Part shown: positions 52,340 to 60,164 of the stretch, piece by piece | How the letters are laid out: every line of letters starts with the position of its first letter | Numbering within the stretch: position 1 is the stretch's first letter | Assembly (NCBI GenBank): GCA_020025035.1 | Contig: JAHHSU010000001.1 | Location: forward strand, 1-63,035 | Direction: 5' to 3' | DNA from: Thomasclavelia sp. | GTDB lineage: Bacteria; Bacillota_I; Bacilli_A; Erysipelotrichales; Coprobacillaceae | DNA length: 63,035 nt | Program-made: the position numbers and the translations under genes | The notes under the pieces: model-generated | What the model was told of the DNA's origin: nothing | The model's database searches: none | The model's input: the letters and a program-made list of their open reading frames with translations, nothing else

Positions 52340-53100
52340 AAAGAAAACAAGTAAAAAAAGAAAGAAAATTTAATGAATATGATGAATCTACTGTAGTAAA
52401 TATCCAAAGAGCTTATCGTAAGAAAATACGAAAAAGAAGAATGTTTCTTGTAGTGTTTGTTTTATTTTTAATAGCATCAATTTACTATTTTATAGCTCCT
52501 ATTTCACGTATCAATCAAATAGATATAATTGGTAATCACTACGTTGATTCTGCTTTGATTAGTGAAAATTTAGGATGTTCTACTAACAGTATACGCTTAT
52601 TTACATTTACACCTAAAATTAAAAAAAATTTAAAAAAAATCGCAGGAATTAAAGATGTCAAAGTAAAAAAACATTTTTTTGGAGGTCTAGAGGTTCAAAT
52701 CACTGAAGATAATCCTATTGCTTATCAAGATGGAGATCCAATCAATGTAATTTTAGATAATGGTGAAGTTATTGATTTAACAAATCATGATTTTATAAAA
52801 AATTTACAACAACTTCCAAGTCTAAAAAATTTTGATCAAGATAATTTGAAAAAATTTGCAAAGGAATATGTAAATGTTTTACCTGTTGTTAGAGAACAAT
52901 TTTCTGAAATTATTTTCGAACCTGAAACTAATGATCCTACTAGAATTAAAATTATTAGTAATAATAATAAGATTTCTTATGTGCGTATAGAAGATATGGT
53001 ATATCAATTAAAATATTATAATGAAATCATCCAACAAAATCCAACGGATTGTTATTTTGATTTTTGTAAAGGTCATGTTTATAAAAGAAGTTGTAATTAA
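52327..53100 (+). CDS. divIB: Cell division protein DivIB/FtsQ
   Basis: A 257-residue bitopic protein. A basic cytoplasmic region (residues 1-38, rich in Lys and Arg) is followed by a membrane helix (RMFLVVFVLFLIASIYYF) and a POTRA domain beginning ISRINQIDIIGNHYVDSAL. An extracellular beta domain follows. It acts in the divisome with FtsL and DivIC. The start appears to be TTG 52327, preceded by GAGG and overlapping murB by 13 bases. ftsA and ftsZ do not follow. Confidence 0.9.
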   Translation: MGRLKRKQVKKERKFNEYDESTVVNIQRAYRKKIRKRRMFLVVFVLFLIASIYYFIAPISRINQIDIIGNHYVDSALISENLGCSTNSIRLFTFTPKIKKNLKKIAGIKDVKVKKHFFGGLEVQITEDNPIAYQDGDPINVILDNGEVIDLTNHDFIKNLQQLPSLKNFDQDNLKKFAKEYVNVLPVVREQFSEIIFEPETNDPTRIKIISNNNKISYVRIEDMVYQLKYYNEIIQQNPTDCYFDFCKGHVYKRSCN

Positions 53101-53138
53101 AATAGTATAAGTACATATTATGTGTTTATACTATTTTT
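53099..53138 (+). terminator. Terminator of the division cluster
   Basis: AAAATAGTATAA at 53099-53110 pairs with TTATACTATTTT at 53126-53137, with an inner ACAT/ATGT stem and a T-run. It separates divIB from the heat-shock operon. Confidence 0.8.
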
Positions 53139-53175
53139 GTTGTGTAAAAATAGTATGTGCAAGATATTTTATAAA

Positions 53176-53202
53176 TTAGCACAAAACAGTTGACAGTGCT
53201 AA
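53176..53202 (+). promoter_or_regulatory. CIRCE operator 1 of hrcA operon
   Basis: TTAGCACAA, nine bases, CAGTGCTAA. It overlaps the -35 box of the hrcA promoter. Each arm differs from the CIRCE consensus by one or two bases at the inner positions. Confidence 0.85.
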
Positions 53203-53217
53203 TTATTGTGCTATAAT
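53190..53217 (+). promoter_or_regulatory. Promoter of hrcA-grpE-dnaK-dnaJ
   Basis: TTGACA at 53190-53195 and TATAAT at 53212-53217, 16-base spacer, both consensus. It is flanked by two CIRCE sites. Confidence 0.9.
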
Positions 53218-53221
53218 GATA

Positions 53222-53248
53222 TTAGCACAGATATATAAAGAGTGCTAA
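53222..53248 (+). promoter_or_regulatory. CIRCE operator 2 of hrcA operon
   Basis: TTAGCACAG, nine bases, GAGTGCTAA: the right arm is perfect consensus. It lies just downstream of the -10, over the transcription start and leader. Confidence 0.92.
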
Positions 53249-53261
53249 AGGTGGTGGAAGG

Positions 53262-54287
53262 ATGTTAACGTCAAGGCAAATTACAGTATTTAAAGCAATT
53301 GTAGAGGCTTTTATTGAAACAGCCGAACCTGTAGGTTCTAAATATCTTCTTGAAAGATATCAATTACCATATTCTAGTGCGACTATTCGTAATGAAATGG
53401 CAATTTTAGAAGATATGGGATTTTTAGAAAAAATGCATACATCTTCTGGAAGAATTCCAAGTACTGCAGGATATAGGTACTACGTAGAAACATTAGTAGA
53501 ACCAAAAATCGAAGATACAGTAAAAAGTCAAGTTCAAGTAATCTTTAGTGAACGTGGCCGTACGTTAAATGACGTTGTACAAGAATGTTGTAAAATGCTT
53601 AGTGATTTAACACATTTAACTTCTATTGCCTTAGGACCAGATTCTAAAAATGAGACCTTACAAAATATTACATTAGTGCCTATATCTAATGATAATGTAT
53701 CTGCCATTATTGTAACCGATCAAGGACACGTAGAAAATAAACTTTTTGTACTAGATGGTAGGTATACATTAGATGATTTAGTTGCATGTGTAAATGTTAT
53801 GAATGACATGTTAATAGGGACACCAATTAGTGAAGTAATTATTAAATTACAACAAGATGTTCAACCTATCATGGCAACTAGAATACATGAACATGAAGTT
53901 TTGTTTAATGCATTTTTAGAAGCGTTTGTGAAATTTGCTAATAAGGATATTTACTTCTCAGGTAAAGAAAATATGTTATATCAGCCTGAATATAACGATG
54001 TAAATAAATTACGTCGGTTAGTAAGTGCGTTTGAAAATTCGCAAACTTGGGAAGTGATGCAAGTTGATCAAGAAGAGGGAGTTACAGTTACCATTGGACA
54101 ACCATTGCCATTAACTGAGTTAAAAGATGTGTCCGTAATCTCTGGTTCATTTAAGACAGGAAATAATTCTTCTGGATCGATTTCAGTAATTGGTCCAACA
54201 AGAATGCCTTACAAACAAGTAGTATCGCTAGTAGATTATATTTCTAAAAGTATAGAAGAATTATTTTTAGAAAATAATGATGAATAA
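53262..54287 (+). CDS. hrcA: Heat-inducible transcription repressor HrcA
   Basis: A 341-residue repressor that binds CIRCE elements and is kept active by GroEL. The N-terminal winged helix contains LTSRQITVFKAIVEAFIETA, VGSKYLLERYQLPYSSATIR and MGFLEKMHTSSGRIPSTAGY. The C-terminal domain ends with VIGPTRMPYKQVVSLVDYIS. It is the first gene of the dnaK operon and autoregulates through the two operators upstream. Its regulon here probably includes htpG. Confidence 0.97.
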   Translation: MLTSRQITVFKAIVEAFIETAEPVGSKYLLERYQLPYSSATIRNEMAILEDMGFLEKMHTSSGRIPSTAGYRYYVETLVEPKIEDTVKSQVQVIFSERGRTLNDVVQECCKMLSDLTHLTSIALGPDSKNETLQNITLVPISNDNVSAIIVTDQGHVENKLFVLDGRYTLDDLVACVNVMNDMLIGTPISEVIIKLQQDVQPIMATRIHEHEVLFNAFLEAFVKFANKDIYFSGKENMLYQPEYNDVNKLRRLVSAFENSQTWEVMQVDQEEGVTVTIGQPLPLTELKDVSVISGSFKTGNNSSGSISVIGPTRMPYKQVVSLVDYISKSIEELFLENNDE

Positions 54288-54298
54288 GGGGTGAAAAG

Positions 54299-54865
54299 AT
54301 GGAAAAGGAAAAAGTAGAGGATATTAAAGAAGATAAAGATGAATGTATTGATGAACAAGAAAGTTCAGTACAAGATAAAGATGATGTTAGTGAAGAAACA
54401 GCAGATCTTTCATTAGAGGATCAATTAAAAGTTGCTAATGAAGAGGCACAACATTGGAAAACAGAATATTATAAAGTGTTTGCAGATATGGAAAATTTAA
54501 AAAGACGACTGCAAACTGAACATGCAAATGCATTAAAATATATGATGCAGTCATTTGTAGAGGATTTATTACCAGTGCTAGATAATCTAGAACGATCATT
54601 AAATGTTGAAAATCCAAGCGATGAAGTCAAATCATTTTTAACAGGATATGAAATGATTACAAAGCAGTTGATGGATGCACTATCTAAGCATGGTGTAGAA
54701 TATATAGAAGTAGAAGGAAAAGAATTTGATCCAAATTTACATCAGGCAGTAATGATGGTAGAAGATGAAAATTTTGAATCAAATATGATTGTAGAAGAAT
54801 TACAAAAAGGGTATAAGTTAAAAGACCGTGTAATTCGTGCATCGTTAGTAAAAGTAAATGGATAA
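54299..54865 (+). CDS. grpE: Nucleotide exchange factor GrpE
   Basis: A 188-residue GrpE. The N-terminal 45 residues are an acidic, disordered tail, followed by a long coiled-coil (EDQLKVANEEAQHWKTEYY), DMENLKRRLQTE, and the C-terminal wing with DPNLHQAVMMVED and LQKGYKLKDRVIRASLVKV. It releases ADP from DnaK. AAGGGGTG is the ribosome site. It lies 11 bases after hrcA. Confidence 0.97.
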   Translation: MEKEKVEDIKEDKDECIDEQESSVQDKDDVSEETADLSLEDQLKVANEEAQHWKTEYYKVFADMENLKRRLQTEHANALKYMMQSFVEDLLPVLDNLERSLNVENPSDEVKSFLTGYEMITKQLMDALSKHGVEYIEVEGKEFDPNLHQAVMMVEDENFESNMIVEELQKGYKLKDRVIRASLVKVNG

Positions 54866-54881
54866 TTAGGAGGAATTAGAT

Positions 54882-56678
54882 ATGGGTAAAATTATAGGAA
54901 TTGATTTAGGAACAACAAATTCATGTGTTTCAGTGATGGAAAATGGAGAAGTAAAGGTAATTGCAAATCCTGAAGGATTAAGAACAACACCATCAGTAGT
55001 TTCATTTAAAAATGGTGAAATTATTGTAGGTGAAGCTGCAAAACGTCAAGCTGTTACAAATAAAGATACTATAGCTTCTATTAAACGTGATATGGGAACT
55101 GCAAAGAAGGTTCATGTTAATGATAAGGATTATACTCCTCAAGAAATATCAGCAATGATTCTTCAAAACTTAAAAGCAACTGCAGAGGCATATTTAGGTG
55201 AAAAAGTTAGTCAAGCTGTTATTACAGTTCCAGCATACTTTAATGATGCACAACGTCAAGCAACTAAAGATGCTGGTAAGATTGCAGGTTTAGAAGTAGA
55301 ACGTATTATTAACGAGCCAACAGCTGCAGCTCTAGCATTTGGTTTAGATAAATTAGATCAAGAACAAAGAGTATTAGTTTACGATTTAGGAGGGGGAACA
55401 TTTGACGTTTCTATCCTAGATTTAGCAGATGGTACATTTGAAGTATTATCAACTGCTGGAGATAATGAATTAGGTGGAGATGACTTTGATAAAGCCATTA
55501 TGGATTATATTGTGGCGGAATTTAAAAAACAAGAAAGTATTGATTTAAGTACTGATAAAATGGCAATGCAACGTGTAAAAGAAGCTGCTGAAAAAGCTAA
55601 AAAGGATTTATCAGGTGTAATGCAAACACAAATTTCATTACCATTTATCTCAGCTGGTGCAAATGGTCCAGTTCATTTAGAAATGTCATTAACTAGAGCA
55701 AAATTTGATGAATTAACACGTGATTTAGTAGAAAGAACAGTACAACCAGTTAGACGTGCATTAAGTGATGCAAAAATGCAACCAAGTGATATTGATCAAG
55801 TACTTTTAGTTGGTGGTTCTACACGTATTCCAGCTGTACAAGAATCAGTACGTAAGGAATTAGGAAAAGAACCTAATAAATCTGTAAATCCAGATGAAGT
55901 AGTTTCAATGGGTGCTGCAATTCAAGGTGGAGTAATTGCAGGAGACGTAAAAGATATTGTATTGTTAGATGTAACACCATTATCATTAGGAATTGAAACA
56001 ATGGGTGGAGTAATGACTGTTTTAATTGAAAGAAACACAACTATTCCAACTACAAAATCACAAATTTTCTCAACAGCAGCAGATAATCAACCTGCAGTAG
56101 ATATCAATGTATTACAAGGTGAACGTTCAATGGCTAAAGATAATAAACAATTAGGTTTATTTAAATTAGATGGTATTGAACCTGCACCTAGAGGTGTTCC
56201 TCAAATTGAAGTAACATTTAACATTGATGTTAATGGGATTGTAAATGTTAAGGCAAAAGATATGAAGTCAAATAAGGAACAATCTATTACAATCCAAAAT
56301 TCTACTGGATTAAGTGAAGATGAAATCGATAGAATGGTAAAAGAAGCAGAAGCAAATAAAGCTGATGATGAAAAGAAACGTAAAGAAGTAGAAACTAGAA
56401 ATAAAGCTGAACAAATGATTAATGAAATCGATAAGGCACTTAATGAACATGGTGATAAAATTGATGATAATCAAAAAGCAGAAGCAAATAAATTAAAAGA
56501 CGAATTAAAAACTGCATTAGATAATAATGATTTAGACACATTAGAAGCAAAAATGTCTGAATTAGAACAAATGGCTCAAGCAATGGCATCTTATGCTTAT
56601 CAACAACAAGGAAATCCAACAGAACAAGGTAATAGTTCAGATGATGTTGTAGATGCAGATTTTGAAGAAAAGAAATAA
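54882..56678 (+). CDS. dnaK: Molecular chaperone DnaK (Hsp70)
   Basis: A 598-residue Hsp70, the Gram-positive length lacking the insertion found in proteobacterial DnaK. Hallmarks are IGIDLGTTNSCVSVM, AVITVPAYFNDAQRQATKDA, VYDLGGGTFDVSILD and LVGGSTRIPAVQ in the ATPase domain. The linker is DIVLLDVTPLSLGIETMGG, followed by the substrate domain and lid. The end DDVVDADFEEK is the usual acidic tail. TAGGAGG precedes the start. A hairpin without T-run follows before dnaJ. Confidence 0.98.
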   Translation: MGKIIGIDLGTTNSCVSVMENGEVKVIANPEGLRTTPSVVSFKNGEIIVGEAAKRQAVTNKDTIASIKRDMGTAKKVHVNDKDYTPQEISAMILQNLKATAEAYLGEKVSQAVITVPAYFNDAQRQATKDAGKIAGLEVERIINEPTAAALAFGLDKLDQEQRVLVYDLGGGTFDVSILDLADGTFEVLSTAGDNELGGDDFDKAIMDYIVAEFKKQESIDLSTDKMAMQRVKEAAEKAKKDLSGVMQTQISLPFISAGANGPVHLEMSLTRAKFDELTRDLVERTVQPVRRALSDAKMQPSDIDQVLLVGGSTRIPAVQESVRKELGKEPNKSVNPDEVVSMGAAIQGGVIAGDVKDIVLLDVTPLSLGIETMGGVMTVLIERNTTIPTTKSQIFSTAADNQPAVDINVLQGERSMAKDNKQLGLFKLDGIEPAPRGVPQIEVTFNIDVNGIVNVKAKDMKSNKEQSITIQNSTGLSEDEIDRMVKEAEANKADDEKKRKEVETRNKAEQMINEIDKALNEHGDKIDDNQKAEANKLKDELKTALDNNDLDTLEAKMSELEQMAQAMASYAYQQQGNPTEQGNSSDDVVDADFEEKK

Positions 56679-56686
56679 TATTTTAA

Positions 56687-56713
56687 AGCCAAGGGGATAT
56701 AATTCCCTTGGCT
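56687..56713 (+). other. Intercistronic hairpin dnaK-dnaJ
   Basis: AGCCAAGGGGA at 56687-56697 pairs with TTCCCTTGGCT at 56703-56713 (11 bp, one G-U). What follows is AAAGATT and not a T-run, so it should not terminate. It more likely protects the upstream message or lowers dnaJ expression relative to dnaK. Confidence 0.7.
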
Positions 56714-56737
56714 AAAGATTATTAAGGAAGGTAAACT

Positions 56738-57862
56738 ATGGCAAAAAGAGATTATTATGAAGTATTAGGGGTAAGTAAAGATGCTGATGCACAAACAATC
56801 AAGCGAGCATATCGAAAATTAGCTAAATTGTATCATCCAGATGTTAATAAAGAACCAGATGCAGAAGCAAAATTCAAAGAAGTTCAAGAAGCATATGATG
56901 TATTATCTGATGATAATAAAAAGGCTGCATATGATCGATATGGTCATAGTGCATTTGATCAAAATGGTGGTGGATTTGGTGGCTTCCAGGGAGGATTTAG
57001 TGGTTTTGAAGATGTAGATTTAGGAGATATTTTTAGTTCTTTTTTTGGTGGAGGTCAAAGTTCATCAAGGAGCCGTCGTACTGGACCTATGCAAGGACAA
57101 GATCGTTATATGCAGGTTCAAATTGACTTTATGGATGCAATTAAAGGAAAAAAAGTTGACTTAAAAGTAAATTATGACGAAAAATGTTCAAAATGTAATG
57201 GTACTGGGGCAAAATCTTCTAATGATTACGTAACATGTCCAAAATGTAATGGAAGTGGACAAATTAAAACGCAACAACGTACTGCATTTGGTACTTTTGT
57301 AAATCAAAGTGTTTGCCCAGATTGTGGCGGAACTGGTAAGGTAATCAAGGAAAAATGTACACAATGTCATGGCAAAGGATATACTAATAAAAACGTTACT
57401 GTGGAGTTAAATATACCAGCTGGTATTAATTCACATCAACAATTAAGAGTCGCAGGAAAAGGACATCGTGGAGTTAATGGTGGACCTAATGGTGATTTAT
57501 ATGTAGAAGTATTGGTTAAAGATCATCCTCATTTTTCACGTGATGACCGTAATATTTTAATCACAATTCCTATTTCTGCACCTAATGCAACAATAGGATG
57601 TGAGGTAGAAGTACCTACTCCTTATGGTGAAGTTTTATTAAAAATTCCAGAAGGAACACAACATGGAACTACATTTAGAATCAAAGGAAAAGGGGTAAAA
57701 GATTTAAGAAGTGATCATTATGGTGATGAATTAGTAAAGATTGAAATTAAAATTCCTTCTAAGATTTCTAAAGAAGAAAAAGAATTATATAAAAAGATTG
57801 TAGAAAAAGATTCAAAGAAAGATTCATTTTTTGATAGCTTTATAAAAGCATTTAAAAGATAA
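56738..57862 (+). CDS. dnaJ: Chaperone DnaJ (Hsp40)
   Basis: A 374-residue type I J-protein. The J domain holds YHPDVNK with the HPD motif (about residues 33-35). A Gly/Phe region (about 75-110), four zinc-binding CxxCxGxG repeats (CSKCNGTGAK, CPKCNGSGQI, CPDCGGTGKV, CTQCHGKGYT) and the C-terminal substrate-binding domains follow. It stimulates DnaK ATPase. AAGGAAGG is the ribosome site. It is the last gene of the operon. Confidence 0.98.
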   Translation: MAKRDYYEVLGVSKDADAQTIKRAYRKLAKLYHPDVNKEPDAEAKFKEVQEAYDVLSDDNKKAAYDRYGHSAFDQNGGGFGGFQGGFSGFEDVDLGDIFSSFFGGGQSSSRSRRTGPMQGQDRYMQVQIDFMDAIKGKKVDLKVNYDEKCSKCNGTGAKSSNDYVTCPKCNGSGQIKTQQRTAFGTFVNQSVCPDCGGTGKVIKEKCTQCHGKGYTNKNVTVELNIPAGINSHQQLRVAGKGHRGVNGGPNGDLYVEVLVKDHPHFSRDDRNILITIPISAPNATIGCEVEVPTPYGEVLLKIPEGTQHGTTFRIKGKGVKDLRSDHYGDELVKIEIKIPSKISKEEKELYKKIVEKDSKKDSFFDSFIKAFKR

Positions 57863-57897
57863 AAAAGAGGTTATAATTTATATTATAACCTCTTTTA
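57863..57897 (+). terminator. Terminator of dnaK operon
   Basis: AAAAGAGGTTATAA at 57863-57876 pairs perfectly with TTATAACCTCTTTT at 57883-57896. The 14-bp stem has A and T on its flanks and may act in both directions. Confidence 0.8.
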
Positions 57898-57910
57898 CTA
57901 TTGATTATAT

Positions 57911-57933
57911 AAAAAAAGAGATGATTACATCTC
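57911..57933 (-). terminator. rpmB terminator
   Basis: On the minus strand GAGATG-TAAT-CATCTC is followed by seven T (the A-run at 57911-57917). Confidence 0.8.
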
Positions 57934-57947
57934 AAAATTTATAATAA

Positions 57948-58133
57948 TTAAGCACCTTTTCTTAAAGTTTTTAGTGCTCTTGCAGAAATTCTTACTTTTT
58001 TTGGTTTACCATCAACAATGATAGTAGCTTTTTGTAAGTTAACATTCCATTTTCTTCTATTTGCATTTAATGCATGAGAACGTGTATTTCCTGACATTGG
58101 TCCTTTACCTGTTACTGGACATTTTCTTGACAT
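57948..58133 (-). CDS. rpmB: 50S ribosomal protein L28
   Basis: A 61-residue L28 starting MSRKCPVTGKGPMSGNTRSH, with NANRRKWNVNLQKATI and the end KVRISARALKTLRKG. Only one cysteine is present, so it is the zinc-independent form, unlike the zinc-type S14, L32 and L36 in this window. AAGGGGGT precedes the start. It is monocistronic with its own promoter and terminator. Confidence 0.97.
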   Translation of the reverse strand: MSRKCPVTGKGPMSGNTRSHALNANRRKWNVNLQKATIIVDGKPKKVRISARALKTLRKGA

Positions 58134-58174
58134 TTTAATTACCCCCTTTTTTAGTGGCTATTTCATACCTATAC

Positions 58175-58203
58175 ATAGTATCATCATATCTTGTAAATTG
58201 CAA
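58175..58203 (-). promoter_or_regulatory. rpmB promoter
   Basis: On the minus strand TTGCAA (58198-58203) and TACTAT (58175-58180) are 17 bases apart, with TGA before the -10 as an extended element. Confidence 0.6.
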
Positions 58204-58313
58204 GTTAAAATAAGAAATTTAACAAAAATTTTTCCCTCCTGAATTGTAAAATGAAAGTGGAATTATAAATAAACTACAAATTAGTTCATAGATGCTTTGT
58301 TGTATTGTTGCAA

Positions 58314-60164
58314 CTACTCGTTTGTTTTTTCAAACTGTGAACGATATAAAGTAGAATACATTCCATCTTTTTGTAATAATTCATCATGTGTACCTATTTC
58401 TACAATGTCTCCTTCGTTCATTACTAAAATAATATCTGCATTTTTAATTGTTGATAAACGGTGTGCAATAATAAAACATGTTCTACCACTCATTAAATTA
58501 TCCATGCTTTGTTGGATTAACAATTCTGTTCGTGTATCTACTGAAGATGTTGCTTCATCTAATATTAATATTTTAGGATCTGTTAAAAATGCACGAGCGA
58601 TGGTTAATAATTGTTTTTGTCCTTGTGAAATATTGCTTGAATCTTCATTAATTACTGTATCATATCCATGATCTAATGTGCTAATAAAATGATCTACATT
58701 TGCCATTTTTGTTGCATGATACAATTGTTCTTGAGTTGCATTAGGATTTCCATACATTACATTTTCTTTAATTGTTCCATTAAATAACCATGCATCTTGT
58801 AATACCATTCCAAATAAACTTCTTAGATCCTGACGTGTATAATCTTTAATATTATGTCCGTCAATACAAATTTCACCTGAATTAAGTTCATAGAAACGCA
58901 TAAGTAGTTTTACAATTGTAGTTTTTCCAGCTCCAGTTGGTCCAACAATTGCGACTTTTTGTCCTGGTAAAACATTTAGACTAAAGTCTTTAATTATTAT
59001 TTTATTTGGATCGTATCCAAATACAACATGAGAAAAATCTACACTTCCTTTAATCAATAACTTATTTTCATTATCTGCTATTTTTATAGGTTGTGGATTA
59101 TCTTGTTCCATCTCTTCTTCATCCAAAAATTCAAATACGCGTTCTGATGCAGCTGCAGTTGATTGAAGAATATTCATGATTTGTGCAACTTGAGTAATCG
59201 GTTGATTAAATGATCGCACATATTGAATAAATGCTTGAATATCTCCAATAGAAATAGATTTTTTAAGTGCTAAATATCCACCTAATAAACAGACACCAAC
59301 ATAACCTAAATTTCCTATAAATACTGATAGAGGTTGCATTAAACTTGATAAAAATTGAGACTTCCATCCTGAATGATATAACGTGTCATTATATTGACTA
59401 AACGTTGATATTGCTTGTTTTTGTCTGTTATACGCTTGAATAATAACATGCCCACCATACATTTCTTCAATATGACCATTAAGATTACCTAGTGAAGCTT
59501 GTTGTTGTTTAAAATATTTTTGTGAATATTTAGTAACAAATGACATCATGAATGCAGATAATGGTAAAACAAGTCCAGCTAATAATGTCATTTTGACACT
59601 GATACTAATCATCATTACTAATATCCCTATTAACATTGTAATAGATGAAATAATTTGCGATAAACTTTGATTTAAAGTTTGTGCAATGACATCAATATCA
59701 TTTGTAACTCTTGATAAAACTTCTCCATGTGTATTTTTATCAAAATACTTTAATGGTAATTTATTAATCTTAATAGATAATTCTTGACGTAACTTAAAAG
59801 CGATGTCTTGTGCAATCCCAGTCATCATATATCCTTGAATATATGAAAATACAGAACTAACTACATATAAAATAATCAATGTTTTTAAAATTTTTAAAAT
59901 TTCATCAAATCGGATACCTCCGGTATTTGTTACTTTAGCCATAATACCAAGTGAAATTTCAGTTGTTGCTTTTCCTAATACCTTTGGTCCCATAATAAAA
60001 AATATAGTAGAAAAAACAGCAAATAATATTACAAGAAATATCTTTAAATAATAAGGTTTTAAATAAATAATTAATCTTTTAATTGTTCCTTTAAAATCTT
60101 TTGCTTTTTCTCCAGTTGTCTTTTGACGTCCCATAGATCGAGTTCTTCCATTAGTATTATTCAT
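58314..60164 (-). CDS. ABC multidrug exporter subunit with consensus ATPase site
   Basis: A 616-residue half-transporter: a six-helix exporter membrane domain (about 35-330) and an ATPase domain (about 370-610). The latter has Walker A GPTGAGKTT, signature ISQGQKQLL in place of LSGGQ, and Walker B LILDEATSSVD with the catalytic glutamate, then H-loop IAHRLST. It overlaps the upstream half-transporter gene by eight bases, so the two form a heterodimer of the LmrCD/BmrCD/YheHI kind. Substrates are unknown. The MarR gene at the head of the operon suggests drug- or stress-induced expression. Confidence 0.93.
   Translation of the reverse strand: MNNTNGRTRSMGRQKTTGEKAKDFKGTIKRLIIYLKPYYLKIFLVILFAVFSTIFFIMGPKVLGKATTEISLGIMAKVTNTGGIRFDEILKILKTLIILYVVSSVFSYIQGYMMTGIAQDIAFKLRQELSIKINKLPLKYFDKNTHGEVLSRVTNDIDVIAQTLNQSLSQIISSITMLIGILVMMISISVKMTLLAGLVLPLSAFMMSFVTKYSQKYFKQQQASLGNLNGHIEEMYGGHVIIQAYNRQKQAISTFSQYNDTLYHSGWKSQFLSSLMQPLSVFIGNLGYVGVCLLGGYLALKKSISIGDIQAFIQYVRSFNQPITQVAQIMNILQSTAAASERVFEFLDEEEMEQDNPQPIKIADNENKLLIKGSVDFSHVVFGYDPNKIIIKDFSLNVLPGQKVAIVGPTGAGKTTIVKLLMRFYELNSGEICIDGHNIKDYTRQDLRSLFGMVLQDAWLFNGTIKENVMYGNPNATQEQLYHATKMANVDHFISTLDHGYDTVINEDSSNISQGQKQLLTIARAFLTDPKILILDEATSSVDTRTELLIQQSMDNLMSGRTCFIIAHRLSTIKNADIILVMNEGDIVEIGTHDELLQKDGMYSTLYRSQFEKTNE

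Noticed and set aside
58297..58671. Plus-strand reading frame opposite the exporter gene
   Set aside because: It is the antisense shadow of conserved ABC ATPase sequence and has no ribosome site.
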